This document shows positions 45,947-58,587 of a stretch of 64,000 nucleotides of DNA, piece by piece. Source of the DNA: Lantana camara. Taxonomy: Eukaryota > Streptophyta > Magnoliopsida > Lamiales > Verbenaceae. The position numbers were made by a program, and so were the translations under genes. Within the stretch, counting starts at the first letter, position 1. The number at the start of each line of letters is the position of its first letter. The stretch spans positions 18,360,501 to 18,424,500 of the forward strand of contig CM074865.1 of NCBI GenBank assembly GCA_037501455.1. Reading direction: 5' to 3'. The notes beneath the pieces were generated by a model that worked only from the letters and a program-made list of their open reading frames with translations, was not told the DNA's origin and made no database searches.

Positions 45947-48900
45947 ATCTCTCCCCCTTAAGAGGACCTGGTTCCCAGGTCCATTGCTTCACGTTCTAGA
46001 ATCTTAAGCAACTCTCCTGTGTTCATCCCACGCGGGTTAGCAACTCCCGTCAGGGATTAGTTCGGAAAAGGTCTTCAATTAACATGGGTCTTCCATAGCT
46101 ATTAGTCACGACCCTTAACTCACCGGGATCTACACACTCGAGAAAAAAAAATAAAAAATCTAAACTGCCACTAGAGCAAGTTGAACAAGTAGCAAGCAAT
46201 GTTGAGAAAACCCCGTCTCTCAAACAAATAGTGAGAGAACCCCGTCTCTCAACCAAACGACGAGAAAACCCCGTCTCCCGAACAAACAACGAGAGAACCC
46301 CGTCTCTCCAACAATCAACGAGAGAGAGAACCCCATCTCTCAGACACATAAATACAACCAACCAAGAGAACAATTAAATAAACACTCGCACAGCTATCAC
46401 ATAATGAACAGGTAGGCAATATCAATTACGTCAATTATCATTTATATAAAAGCAATTAACATATAACAAGTAACTATATACGACAACAATAAAATGCATG
46501 ATGCATGTGATATGTATGTTTAGATATACTGTTCATCGTTGGTTGGAATTATTTCATTGTGGTGATTCGGTTGAAAACTTGATTCTTTGGTTGGGATTTC
46601 TTCTAACCATAATACCCGTTGTATATATTTTATTAACCACTCGATCTTCATTCCACGATCGAACTCTTTATCCTTTATAATACCATAGCCCGAAGTTTCA
46701 ACTCTTGAATGTGCACTTAATAGTAATCCTACCCACTATATATTTTATTAACCACTCGATCTTCATTCCACGATCGAACTCTTTATCCTTTCTAATACCA
46801 TAGCCCGAAGTTTCAACTCTTGAATGTGCACTTGATAGTAATCCTACCCACTCACTCCTCACCCCGAATTATAGTTAACCATCCTCAGATACCCGAGCTA
46901 GTTATTTAGTGGCTTGAAGTCTAGTTTCTACCCTTCATAGCATTCCTGGTTCATCATGGAAAAATGACTGATGAATCGGTAATCCATCTTGTTCCTGTTG
47001 TGATTTTCTTTTAAAGGTTCCATTTCCAATACTCGGTTGAAGTGACTCTCATGTGATCCTCTGCTATATATGACGATCCTATCAAGTTGTTATTATCTAG
47101 CAACCTTTCCACTGATTTTACACATTCCTTTTCAACCCCGTTATCTTCAAGATATGGAACACAGTAAGCCATCACTATCCTTTCATACTTAGAAGATTGA
47201 GTTCACGCATATCTTGTAGTAGACATACCAAAGGTGTAACTTCTGTCCTTCATGTTATTATTGATCAACCTTTACTTTATCTTGTTATTTTGGTTCCCAA
47301 ATGCTCTTTAGTTACATTTTTTTATTTCTTGAAGCACTTGTCCCTTCTGATATTATTCTCGAATTTTTTCCACCTCGGTCTTGAGTTTCATCGAGTACTA
47401 AGTCTTCTAGTTCATCCCTTGAAACCTTTGTAGGATTCTTATTACTTGTGGTCATTGCATTTCCGTGGTTTCTAGTAGAAGTAACCCATTCGAGCCCAAC
47501 CGTAGGTTTTAAGTTATTTCCTGGCCGGCTCCCCCCCTTAAGAAAAATATTTTTCCTAAATACCTAAACTTGTTCTACTACTTCTCGAATCCAAGATTCT
47601 CTTTCTTAATCCTCTTGAAGCCCGAGTTGGACTGTTCAAATGCTAAAACTTTCCCGCTCTACCAGAGGGGAACATGGTGATAAACAAATAGCGAGTTCTT
47701 CAAATATCTGTGCAAACCCTGGAATGAACCAAAATCATGGATCAACAGGTAACCACAGATTCTAAAAATATCATTGGACTTCAAGTAGGTTCGGATAACC
47801 CTATTGTAAAAGGTTATGACTGATGACGATGTAAGATTTTTCTTCATCTTGAATCGATAGGACCCGATTGAAGCGGTGGTCGAAGCAGAAAATGGAGAGA
47901 GCATCCTAACAATAAACACTAAATAATGCATGTTGGTTAAGAATGCTAATGCACGTAGTACACTTGTAAATAATTAAAGATGCAACACGTTGGAACAATT
48001 ATATCAGTTAGAGATGCGCATATAAAATAAAGAAATTTAAATAATTTGAAGCAATGTATGATGCACGTGCTCATGAATGTATTGAACCTGTCACCGTAGT
48101 TGTGGTAAGCTTATCCCGAAACTTACTCCTTATTTGTTGAATTACAAGCTTGTGTCGAATTGTTGGTCATCTCTAGTTTCCCATGGTCTTCTAAATCTTT
48201 AGAATTCTCTGGCATCAACTTGTACCTATCCATGGCCCGAAATTAAAATTTCTTGAACCCATTTCTTTCCCAATTATCAATCTCTAAGTGTTGCCCGAAC
48301 CTTCACCTTAGTTATCTCTTTGATCAAAATTTCCTTATATCGACTTGTATAACTTTATGCTCCGAGATAATAATTCTTGAATTCAAATTCTTCTACACCT
48401 ATGAAGTTAATATCTTAACTTCTCTCGAAGATTCAGTCTCCAAAGGTTGTCACTTTGAGCACATAATTTCCCTCCAAAAATTTTTTTCCTTTCTTTTCCA
48501 TTTCCATTTGTTGCTCCCTAACTCTTAATTCAACCTCACAACACGACAATTTAGCTTGGATCTGGAAAATAAACTCCGACTTGCCCGAAGATAGAACTTT
48601 TAACATTTTGGCTTTCCATGGACTTGAAATCACTATATTAACCGAGTCTCTTTACCTCCTTCCCATCCGCCTTCTTCCTTCCTCAAAATTCGAAGTGATT
48701 TCAATTCCCTCTCCTTATTCTCTTCATCCTTTCCTTATCAATCTAATCTCCCGATTTATAATTCTCCCCATATTTTCTTTTGCTTCTCTCTCAAGTTAAG
48801 ATAATCTTTGTTGTTTGTCAACCCTGAGCCTACCTTACCATTAATTCTCTTGAAGATCATCACCTCCTTATTGATAGAACCCCGAACCTAAAACATCTTC

Positions 48901-49557
48901 AGGATTTTATTCACTTCTCTCTTGAATGCAAGAAGCCTACGAAATCCGGTTAGGATGACTTTTGTAATATAGGAGTGTGAATGTTGATCTTCCAAGTTAT
49001 AGAAATCACTCTCTACCACCATTTCGTCACCTAACTACCAACTTCAATAAAACTTGTAAATTTACCCGCACCATTGGTCCTTCTATTCCGTTTCTTATCA
49101 CTCGAACCATAGCCCAGTTAGGAAAGACCATAACTCCCAAATTCCCGTATATAATCCCGGTACCTTATTTACATCTTACACGGTTGAAAATAAGACTGGG
49201 AGTAGTTCGTTGTTGTCGTAGAGATTGACCATGATTTGATATTATCTTCATAACCTATAAATCATAAATCAATTTAAGGATAAATGCATGCAGTTAGTGC
49301 ATGCTCATGACACATAATTGATGCCAAAGTCACGGATTTAATGCAAAATACTCCAAATAATTCAACAAGGTTTAAAGTAAAACATGTTGAACATATAAAA
49401 TTTCAGCAATTCAATATCAATGAGTCAACAATTAATGCCAGGAATCAATGCAATGCACAAATTACCAAGTAGTTCCTAAGCCGTACGACCTAGACTTGAC
49501 ACGACATGACACTAGAACTCTGGTTTTACAACCTGGAGCTCTGATACCACCTTAAGA
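45947..49557 (-). other. Non-coding interior of element A
   Basis: 3.6 kb without a frame above ~107 codons and without recognisable retroelement domains. It contains a palindromic minisatellite (46202-46342), a 115-bp tandem duplication (46622-46736 and 46737-46851) and long C/T-rich text on the plus strand, i.e. purine-rich RNA on the minus strand. Primer-site text (gagctctgatacca) lies at 49536-49549. Confidence 0.75.
46202..46342. repeat. Five-copy palindromic minisatellite, ~30-bp period
   Basis: Units centred on GAGAGA-ACCCCG-TCTCTC (6-bp arms, 6-bp centre, often extended by one or two pairs) start at about 46202, 46232, 46261, 46290 and 46320. Arms vary between units (for example gagaaa with tctctc), while the CCCC centre is constant. 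The repeated RDGVLSL peptide on the minus strand is a by-product. Confidence 0.9.
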
Positions 49558-51137
49558 TGTAGCACCCGTGACGTGAGCACCACATCTCCGACACTATGAG
49601 CTCGATCCATATATGAAATGACGAGTCCTCAAGCTAATAAGTTCATGCAATTAGGTTCTAAGCTTATGAAAATTGATCAATTTAATCCAATTCAATTTGT
49701 GCAATTAATCAATTTGTAAAAGTAATCAATTAAGGATATCTAGACAATTAAGTCACGTTCGCCAATGTAGCACCCTGTACGCCAAGGCACTACATCCCCC
49801 GCATTATAGCCCGGTCCACATACGAAATGGATAATCCATACATAAACCAAACATATAGCGAATGGGTGACAAGACAAGAGACAAGCTATCTAGGCGGGAC
49901 TAGACCTCAATTCATTTAAATAAAAGACATAGAATTCATAAGAGGAAGCATTATATGTTCACTACTAGCATAGGTACCATATTTACATCATATACATCAA
50001 AAGTATAAGTAGTGGGTACCAACATATATCAACATACCAATTCTCCAAAACATAATAATAATCATAGCGTGACAAATCCGGACATATCAATACATGAAAA
50101 ATACGATGCTAGACTCGGCTGAATGAAAGATACAACTCGGACTCTCGCCTAGCACGACCGTGAGTACCTGAAAGGTGAGGGTGTTATTCTACCGAAGACT
50201 AAGTGAGGGGCATAAGATATATATAAGTACAAATACACGCAAGTTATAGCCTCGGGTAAAGACATGGAAATAAAAGTGATATAAGTTTCAAGAATAAACT
50301 ATTCTTCGCCCGGGATTACAACTATCAAGTTTAATATTTCTTTTAATCAATTTCATTCAATACGTGGCCCGGTGAGTGAGGGCAAGTCCCCAACCTTTAC
50401 ACCAATCGTGAACAATACATGCTTGCTTTATTAATTAACATGTGATCATGCAATTCAATTAGTGCGATCAAGTAGCAATTTCATGAGCCTTCTTCCTCCG
50501 GGTGATGGTGAGTTTTCAAGGCTCAACCATCCATGACATGGAGTACGTCGGGAACATGACTCTCACGCACGGGATTTCTTCCACCACCAAACCTCCTGGT
50601 GGCTTCCGAGGTGATCCCAAAGTGGTGAGGATAGTGCAAGAGTTACCCATCGACCCTTGCTTTCCCGGTTGGCTCAATACACTAACCTCGGGCCCAAAAG
50701 TGCAATCATGGTACTCGCCAAAACATGTTTGAATCATGATCATTCATGGCTTGCTTGAAGGATTTATATAAATTGGAAAGCATGTTTATAAATATAATAC
50801 ATTTTGGTCGAAAACTTCACATAAGGGTTGTAAAGGTTCTATGTAACTAGAACAAAACCTCACCTGTGTGACAAAATATAACAAGGATATATTCTAAGGT
50901 GTCTGATCCTCGTCCACGGCCTCGTGATCTGTATAAGAAAGACGTGTATACATGAGACTTGACTCGAAACGAACCAATTATGACGAGCGGCAAAATACAA
51001 TGAAATGACATGCAATATTCAATGTAACATATAAGCATCATGTTTTGGCATGAAATGGATCATATAATAACAATTTGAAATCAAATAAACCATTGGATTG
51101 AAAAGTGAAATTTTGAAATTTTGGCAGTCTATGTGAG

Positions 51138-51334
51138 GGTCGCGGTCGCAACCATTTTTGCTCTATTTTTGGTCGCGGGTGCGACCTAATTTTTCATGAA
51201 TTTTTCGGCCAATTTTTCAAAAGTCGAAACTTGGCCAAAATTTGGTCGCGCATGCGACCGGTTTTATGTGTATTTTCGGTCGCAGTCGCGACCTGAAATC
51301 ATGCCCGAAATGTGAGTGGGTCGCGGTCGTGACC
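51138..51334. repeat. Five 16-bp palindromes (6-4-6) in the left LTR of element B
   Basis: GGTCGCGGTCGCGACC and variants start at 51138, 51171, 51244, 51278 and 51319. Start distances are 33, 73, 34, 41. The last unit is a fusion of units 5 and 6 as seen in the sister LTR, with 33 bp lost between them. Every unit is rich in CpG. Confidence 0.92.
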
Positions 51335-52303
51335 TCCAAGTTCTGCAGAAAAAACAGAGCAGAAAAAAGGGGATGTCTCGGCCAAACACCCCAACAACCC
51401 AAAACAACCATTTTCATGCATCAAAATGCAAGTTTTCTGGAAATTAGTATACATATATGTTCAAGATACAATAAAGCTTCATAAAAACACATAAATCACT
51501 CATGATCATCAAGATTTCCAACTTCAAACTCATATATGAATTCATCTCCTAAGCTCAAATTCTTCAAGAGTTCATGTATCAATCCAATTCAAATTCACAT
51601 ATTCATGCATCAAACAATGATTACTCCATATCTTCCATGAATCACTAACCCTAGCTTCATCAACTAATCAAGAAATCATTCATACAACTCATGCATATAC
51701 CTTGAAGAAAAGAAATGGAGGAAAGTGATGAAAATGGAAGCTTAAGCTTCAAAGCTTGAATTTTTCTTGAAAAACTTGATTGAATTTGATGAAATCTCTT
51801 TCCCTTTTTTTCCTTAGATGAACCGAGAGCAAGAAGGAAGCAAATATGTTGGTGATTTTTGATGAAATGAACTTGGAAGCATGGAGAAGCCATTTTAACG
51901 TGAATCACCATTTTTGAATTTGATGAAATATTGAAATTACAATTTAAACCTTCATCTCTTCAAGTCATGTAATTAAGGATGGATGGTTTTAAGAATTGGT
52001 CAATTAGGTCCATGAAAGTTTATGCAATTTAGTCCTTGAATTTAAAAGAATGATCACTTAAGGACAATTTGGCAATTAAATCACTTTCGGCAATTATTTC
52101 ACGTGACGAACATTTTCAAATCATGAAATAAATTCTCAATTTGATATGAATTCATATAATTTCATGCAAGTATGTTGAATGAAATTTATAAAAATTATGA
52201 TGACATGTAGGAAGTAATAAATAATAAAAATAAAATAAAACCCTAACACTCACAAGCTCACACGTGGCGTGTTTACCTGCTCATCCGGAACCGGGGCGTT
52301 ACA

Positions 52304-52330
52304 ACTCGCCCCCCCCCCCCCCCCCTAAAA
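52304..52330 (-). other. Polypurine tract of element B containing a 17-base G run
   Basis: The plus strand shows 17 consecutive C at 52309-52325 next to the left LTR; on the element strand this is a G17 tract in the polypurine-tract position. The length may be affected by sequencing slippage. Confidence 0.8.
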
Positions 52331-52350
52331 GAATTTGGTCCCCAGATCCT

Positions 52351-53322
52351 CTATTCCTGAGGAAACAACTCTGGATGGAACCGTTTCATTTTATCTTCGG
52401 TTTCCCATGTAGCTTCTTCTGTTTTGTCACTTCTCCACAACACTTTAACCATGGGAATGCTTCGGTTTCTCAATTCTTGAAATTTTCTATCCAAGATCTT
52501 AACCGGCTTTTGAACAAATATCAAGTTCGGTTCCAATTCAACTTCTTCAACAGGGAGGATTGTGGTTTCATCGGGGTAGTATTTTCTTAACTGAGACACA
52601 TGGAATACATTATGAATCCCCGTAAGACTTGGTGGTAGGTCCAGTCGATAAGCTACTTCCCCAATTCTTTCAAGAACATCGAAAGGACCTAAATAACCAG
52701 GATTAAGCGTTCCCCTTTTCCCGATCCGAGTAAAACCTTTCCTTGGTGACACTTTTAAGAATACCCGGTCACCAACTTCAAACTCAAGATCTCTTCGGCG
52801 AATATCGGCGTAGCTCTTCTGTCTATCTTGAGCGGCTTTCATCCGTTGTTGTATTAATTGAACTTTTTCAATCATAGCTTGAACGGCTTTAGAAGGTTTC
52901 TCTAACTTTTCACCTTTCTTTACACCTTCTTGTTTCGACCATTTCCATTCTTCCAAGTCGAAAAACAACGGAGATCGACACTTTCTACCATAAAGAAATT
53001 CATAAGGAGCCATACCGATTGAAGCATGATAACTGTTATTGTAGGCAAATTCAATTAAAGGAAGTTGTTCTTGCCAGGAATTCTAAAAATCCATCGCGCA
53101 GGCCCGAAGTAGATCTTCCAAATATCTTATTAATCTCTCCGATTGGCCATCTGTTTGTGGGTGGAATAAAGTACTAAACTTGAGCTTCGTCCCCAACATT
53201 CCTTGTAATTCTTGCCACAATTTAGACCTGAACCTCGGGTCTCGATCTGAAACTATGTTGACCGGAATTCCATGAAGCCGAACAATTTCTCTATTGTAAA
53301 TCTCGGCTAACTTGCGGATTTT
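52351..53322 (-). pseudogene. Element B integrase C-terminal half with chromodomain-like tail
   Basis: From 53322 leftward: integrase core with VSDRDPRF (second catalytic Asp) and GQSERLI (catalytic Glu), then SPLFFDLEEW, the GPF/Y-like motif (GYLGPFDVLERIG), LPPSLTGIHNVFHVSQLRKY, and a C-terminal chromodomain-like segment (LRNRSIPMVKVLWRS, EEATWETEDKM). Two TAG codons interrupt the frame, at about 53323-53325 and 53081-53083; the rest is open to 52351. Chromodomains steer insertion toward heterochromatin. Non-functional here. Confidence 0.88.
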
Positions 53323-55056
53323 CTAAGACATCCGGACGGGTAGAAAATGTGCAGATTTCGTTAATCGGTCCACAATTACCCAAATACCATGAAATCCACA
53401 TTTTACTTTCTGACAGGTCAAACAGTGCCTCACATACTCAGCAACGTCTTTCTTTAATCCTTTCCACCAATAATATTGTTTCAAGTCCTTACACATTTTA
53501 TTGCCTCCCGGGTGGATTGAATAAGTTGACTTGTGAGCTTCTTCAAGCAAGACCCGTTTCAATTCTTCTGGCACGACTACTCTATCTTTAAACCGAAGTA
53601 ACCCGGTTTCATCAAATCCAAAAGGACTTTCCGGATCATCTCTTGCCTTACTTACCAATTTCTGGACCTCCGGATCCTTACTTTGAGCTTCAAATAATTG
53701 ATACTTCAATTCTGGCTGAATTGTAATATTAGAAACCCGAGCCTTTAATTTAATTGGGGCAACTCCATTACTTTCGGTTACTTCCAAATTTGATACACTC
53801 GCCTTCCTGCTAAGTGCATCGGTGACCACATTGGCTTTTCCAGGATGATATTTGATAGTGCAATCATAATCTTGTAATATTTCCATCCAACGTCGTTGCC
53901 TCATGTTTAAATCTTTCTGCGTGAATAAATATTGGAGGCTTTTGTGATCGGTGAAAATCTCAAAAGAAGTCCCGTATAGATAATGTCTCCATTTCCCAAG
54001 TGCAAAAATCACGGCTGCGAGCTCTAAATCGTCTGTAGGATAATTTTTCTCATATTCTTTCAACTTTCGGGAAGCATAAACAATTACCTTTCCTTTCTGA
54101 GTCAATACACAACCTAGACCTTCCTTGGATGCATCCGTATAAACTACATACTCTTCCAAACCTTCTGGAAGTGCTAACACCGGAGCTGAGACTAATTTCT
54201 CTTTCAAGAAATTGAAACTTTGATCACATTTTTCATCCCACACAAACTTGACATCTTTCTTTGTCAACCGGGTCAACGGAGCGGCAATCTTTGAAAAATC
54301 CTGAACAAACCTTCTGTAATACCCAGCCAATCCCAAGGAGCTTCTAACTTTCGAGGCATTCTTTGGTTTCTCCCATTTTAACACGGCCTCAATTTTCGAA
54401 GGATCGACTTCCAACCCTTTTCCCGAAATAACATGACCCAAGAAAGACACCCGATCGATCCAAAATTCACATTTACTGAACTTTGCAAACAAATGATGTT
54501 TCTTTAAAGTCTGAAGAACGAGTCTGAGATGTCTTGCATGTTCCTCGGCTGATTTGGAAAATACCAAAATATAATCAATGAAAATTACTACGAATTTATC
54601 GAGGAAAGGCCGAAAAATTCTGTGCATCATATCCATAAAAGCTGCAGGAGCATTAGTTAAACCAAATGGCATGACCACGAACTCATAATACCCGTACCGG
54701 GTATTGAATCCTGTCCTTGGTATATCCTCGGCTCGGATTCGCAGCTGGTAATATCCTTGTCTTAAATCAAGTTTGGAATAGATTTTGGAACCCTGAAGTA
54801 TATCAAATAATTCCTCGATATGTGAAAGAGGATACTTGTTCTTGATAGTCATCCGATTCAACTCCTGGTAATCAATACACATTCTTAAAGTCCCGTCCTT
54901 TTTCTTTACAAATAAAACCGGTGCACCCCAGGACGAAGAACTCGGCCTGATATACCCAACTTCCAATAGTGCATCAAGTTGAACCTTTAATTCCTTTAAT
55001 TCAGCTGGAGCCATCCGATATGGAGTCTTGGAGTAAGCTTCTGCATTATAAATCAA
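53323..55056 (-). pseudogene. Element B reverse transcriptase, RNase H and integrase start
   Basis: A 577-residue open frame. RT spans about residues 1-190 with [35 protein letters not shown] and [14 protein letters not shown]. The catalytic F-x-D-D box reads FIDYI, so the second Asp is Tyr. RNase H ([56 protein letters not shown]) is at about 290-410. The integrase HHCC zinc region is present ([27 protein letters not shown]) but fuses directly to [20 protein letters not shown], deleting the segment with the first catalytic Asp. The frame ends at a TAG shared with the next block. Confidence 0.92.
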
Positions 55057-55258
55057 TCATGAACTCAATATCTCGTTCAGGAGGTAAGGAATCCAATTTC
55101 TCTAGAAAGACCTCGGAAAAATCCTTTACCACTTCGGTTTCTTCCAACTTTACCTGATCCTTGGGTTTGTTAAGAATGTAAGCAATGAATCCCGTAGCTC
55201 CGTCCTGAACTAACTTCCGAGCCTCAGAAAAGGAAAGTAGGGGTACCGTCTTCGAACT

Positions 55259-55640
55259 TCAACCTGTAGTAACCTCTGAACCCAACTGTACTTTTTTTGC
55301 CTGACAATCCACTGTGGCACAATGCCTGTATAACCAATCCATTCCCAGAATAGACCCATATTTCTCCATCGTCATTTCAATGAAATCTGTCAAAAATTCT
55401 TGACCCTCAATCTTCACTGGAACATCCCTGTACACCCGATCCGTCTCTCTACTACTACCAAAAGGAGAACTAACCAACTAGCGCATAGAAGAGCATATAG
55501 CAGGCAAGGATAAAGTAATAGCAATAGAATGCGCAAGAAAGGAGTGTGTAGCTCCTGGATCAAATAAAGTATGGATGTTCATGCCATGTATGCATATAGT
55601 ACCTGCAACAACTGCAGCGGGATCAACATCGGCATACTAC
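55259..55640 (-). pseudogene. Element B aspartic protease
   Basis: RVP-type protease: PGATHSFL (D-x-GATHSF motif region) at about 55540-55565, a TAG at about 55479, then the C-terminal part (VYRDVPVKIEGQEFLTDFIE, YGSILGMDWLYRH) to 55259. It normally cleaves the gag-pol polyprotein. The RT frame follows after a gap of ~200 bp with broken frame. Confidence 0.8.
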
Positions 55641-56734
55641 TCCTCTCCAGCTAAAGCATATGTACGGGCCCTCACAAGTGGTCTCTGACCCCCAGGTGGT
55701 GGATCCTGACGATCCGGACAACCATCTACTTGATGCTCGTTACTCCCGCAGATCAAACATAACCCTAACCGGCGTCTGCAACTCTCGTAAGTATGAGTAG
55801 CTAACCCACAATATCTGCAGCCCGGTTTCTGAGGTGGCGATGGTAACGCAGGTGCACGTGGTGCCTTCTGAACTGGTCCTTCCGGTTTGAATTTCTTCTC
55901 AGGCCCTTTCTGTGCTGGTGGTGCAGAATAAGAGATAGGCCTCTTCCCGGAGCTAGAACCCTGTCCTGATCCCGAACCTGAAACCTGTCCAACGCAGGGA
56001 ATAGGCCTTCGTGCATTAACTGAATCTTCCACTTTCAAAGCTTTAGTAGTAGCCTTGACCCAGGTGCTCGTATTTACTGCTTCCAATGCAACCTGTATGT
56101 CTGGCCTAAGTCCCCGCACGAACTGCATTGCCTTGTGAAAATCATCACTCGCTATATTGGGTGTGTAGCGAGATAATCTCTCAAACTTAGCGATGTACTC
56201 AACAACTGATCTCCGCTTTACTTCAGTAAATTCCTTCAGCCTGTGAGTGCGAGAAGCTGGTGGAATGAATTTGTTCTTGAACTCCCTGACAAATACCTCC
56301 CAAGTAATAACCTCCCTAGCAGCCTGTAACACAATCTGAGTACTCTCCCACTAGGGATAAGCCTCGCCCTGAATCAGAGTGATAGTGTAATGAGCTTTCT
56401 CCCGAAAATCACACGGAATAAGCTGTCAGATCCTCTCTATTTTCTTAAGCCACATCTCTGCCTGAATATCATTGCCTTTATAGAACTTAGGGGGATGTTG
56501 ATTCTGAAATTCCCGAAGTATGAAAGAAATAGGGTTCTATGGTGGTACTGGTGGCGCGGGTGGTGCTGGAAGCACATAATCCCTAAGTCTCTGATCAATC
56601 AAACCAGCAACTGCATTCATAAAGTCCTATGGCTGAGCAGAAGGGGGTAGAGGTGGAGGAGCATGAGGAGGATGCTCATGAGGGTGTCTCCTATGCTCTG
56701 GAGAATACTCACGACGAGGTTCACCTCGAGGCAT
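55637..56734 (-). pseudogene. Element B gag
   Basis: Starts at ATG 56734 (MPRGEPRREYSPEHRRH), then a Pro-rich stretch. In-frame stops occur at about 56627, 56536, 56426 and 56353. The frame 56332-55637 holds the Retrotrans_gag core (WEVFVREFKNKFIPPASR, RRSVVEYIAKFERLSRY, FVRGLRPDIQVALEA) and two zinc-knuckle-like motifs (CRYCGLATHTYESC, CLICGSNEHQVDGC). Gag would form the particle that packages element RNA; broken here. Confidence 0.9.
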
Positions 56735-58361
56735 CCTGAAATCAGATCATTGTACATGCATGATTGATTAATAAATGCAAATGAGTGCAAATAACTGCAT
56801 AATGCCAATAAATCACCTAATTCAAAGATTTCAAGTAGTTCAAATAATTCAAGAATTCAAGTAAATCACGAAATTCAAATAGATGCAAGACTCTCAAGTA
56901 ACAATTAATCATATGTCGTACGACTTAGACTCACGAGACACGACTCCAGAACCTCGGTTTTGCAACCGGGCTCTGATACGGCCTTGAAATGAAGCACCCT
57001 GTACGCCAAGGCACTACATCCCCCGCACTATAGCCCGGTCCACATACGAAATGGATAATCCGTACATAAACCAAACATATAGCGAACGGGTGACAAGACA
57101 AGAGACAAGCTAGCTAGGCGGGACTAGACCCCAATTCATTTAAATTCAAGACATAGAATTCAAAAGCGGAAGCATTATATGTTCACTACTAGCATAGGTA
57201 CCATATTTACATCATATACATCAAAAGTATAAGTAGTAGGTACCAACATATATCAACATACAAATTCTCCGAAACATAATAATAATCATAGCGTGACAAA
57301 TCCGGACATATCAATACATGAAAAATGCGATGCTAGACTCGGCTAAATGAAAGACACAACTCGGACTCCCGCCTAGCACGACCGTGAGTACCTGAAAGGT
57401 GAGGGTGTCAGTCTACCGAAGACTGAGTGAGGGGTATAAGATATATATAAGCATAAATACATGCAAGTTATAGCCTCAGGTAAAGACATGGAAATAAAAG
57501 TAATATAAGTTTCAAGAATAAACTATTCTTCCGCCCGAGATTACAACTATCAAGTTGAATATTTCTTTTAATCAATTTCATTAAATACGTGGCCCGGCGA
57601 GTGAGGGCAAGTCCCCAACCTTTACACCAATCGTGAACAATACATGCTTGCTTTATTAATTAACATGTGATCATGCAATTCAATTAGTGCGATCAAGTAG
57701 CAATTTCATGACCCTTCTTCCTCCGGGTGATGGTGAGTTTTCAAGGCTCAACCATCCATGACATGGTGTACGTCGGGAACATGACTCTCACGCATGGGAT
57801 TTTTTCCACCACCAAACCTCCTGGTGTCTTCCGAGGTGATCCCAAAGTTGTGAGGATAGTGCAAAAGTTACCCGTCGACCCTTGCTTTCCCGGTTGGCTC
57901 AATACACTATCCTCGGGCCCAACGTGTAATCATGGTACTCGCCAAAACATGCTTGAATCATGATCATTCATGGCTTGCTTGAAGGATTTATATAAGTTGG
58001 AAAGCATGTTTATAAATATAATACATTTTGGTCGAAAACTTCACATAAGGGTTGTAAAGGTTCTATGTAACTAGAACAAAACCTCACCTGTGTGACAAAA
58101 TATAACAAGGATATATTCTAAGGTGTCTGATCCTCGTCCACGGCCTCGTGATCTGTGTAAGAAAGACGTGTATACGTGAGACTTGACTCGAAACGAACCA
58201 ATTATGACGAGCGGCAAAATGCAATGAAATGACATGCAATATTCAATGTAACATATAAGCATCATGTTTTGGCATGAAATGGATCATATAATAACAATTT
58301 GAGATCAAATAAACCATTGGATTGAAAAGTGAAATTTTGAAATTTTGGTAGTCTATGTGAG

Positions 58362-58587
58362 GGTCGCGGTCGCGACCATTTTTGCTCTATTTTTGGGGGT
58401 GTGACCTAATTTTTCATGAATTTTTCGGCTAATTTTTCAAAAGTCGAAACTTGGCCAAATTTTGGTCGCGCGCGCAACCAGTTTTATGTGTATTTTCGGT
58501 CGCGGTCGCGACCTGAAATCATGCCCGAAATGTGAGTGGGTCGCGGGCGCGACCATTTTTGTTCTGTTTTTGGTCGCTGTCGCGACC
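58362..58587. repeat. Six-copy palindrome array in the right LTR of element B
   Basis: Units at 58362, 58395 (degraded by deletion), 58464, 58498, 58539 and 58572. Pair periods are 33, 34 and 33 bp. It is the same array as 51138-51334 but keeps the sixth unit that the left LTR lost. Confidence 0.92.

Noticed and set aside
46050..46373. 107-codon minus-strand frame with RDGVLSL repeats
   Set aside because: By-product of the palindromic minisatellite in the non-coding element A.
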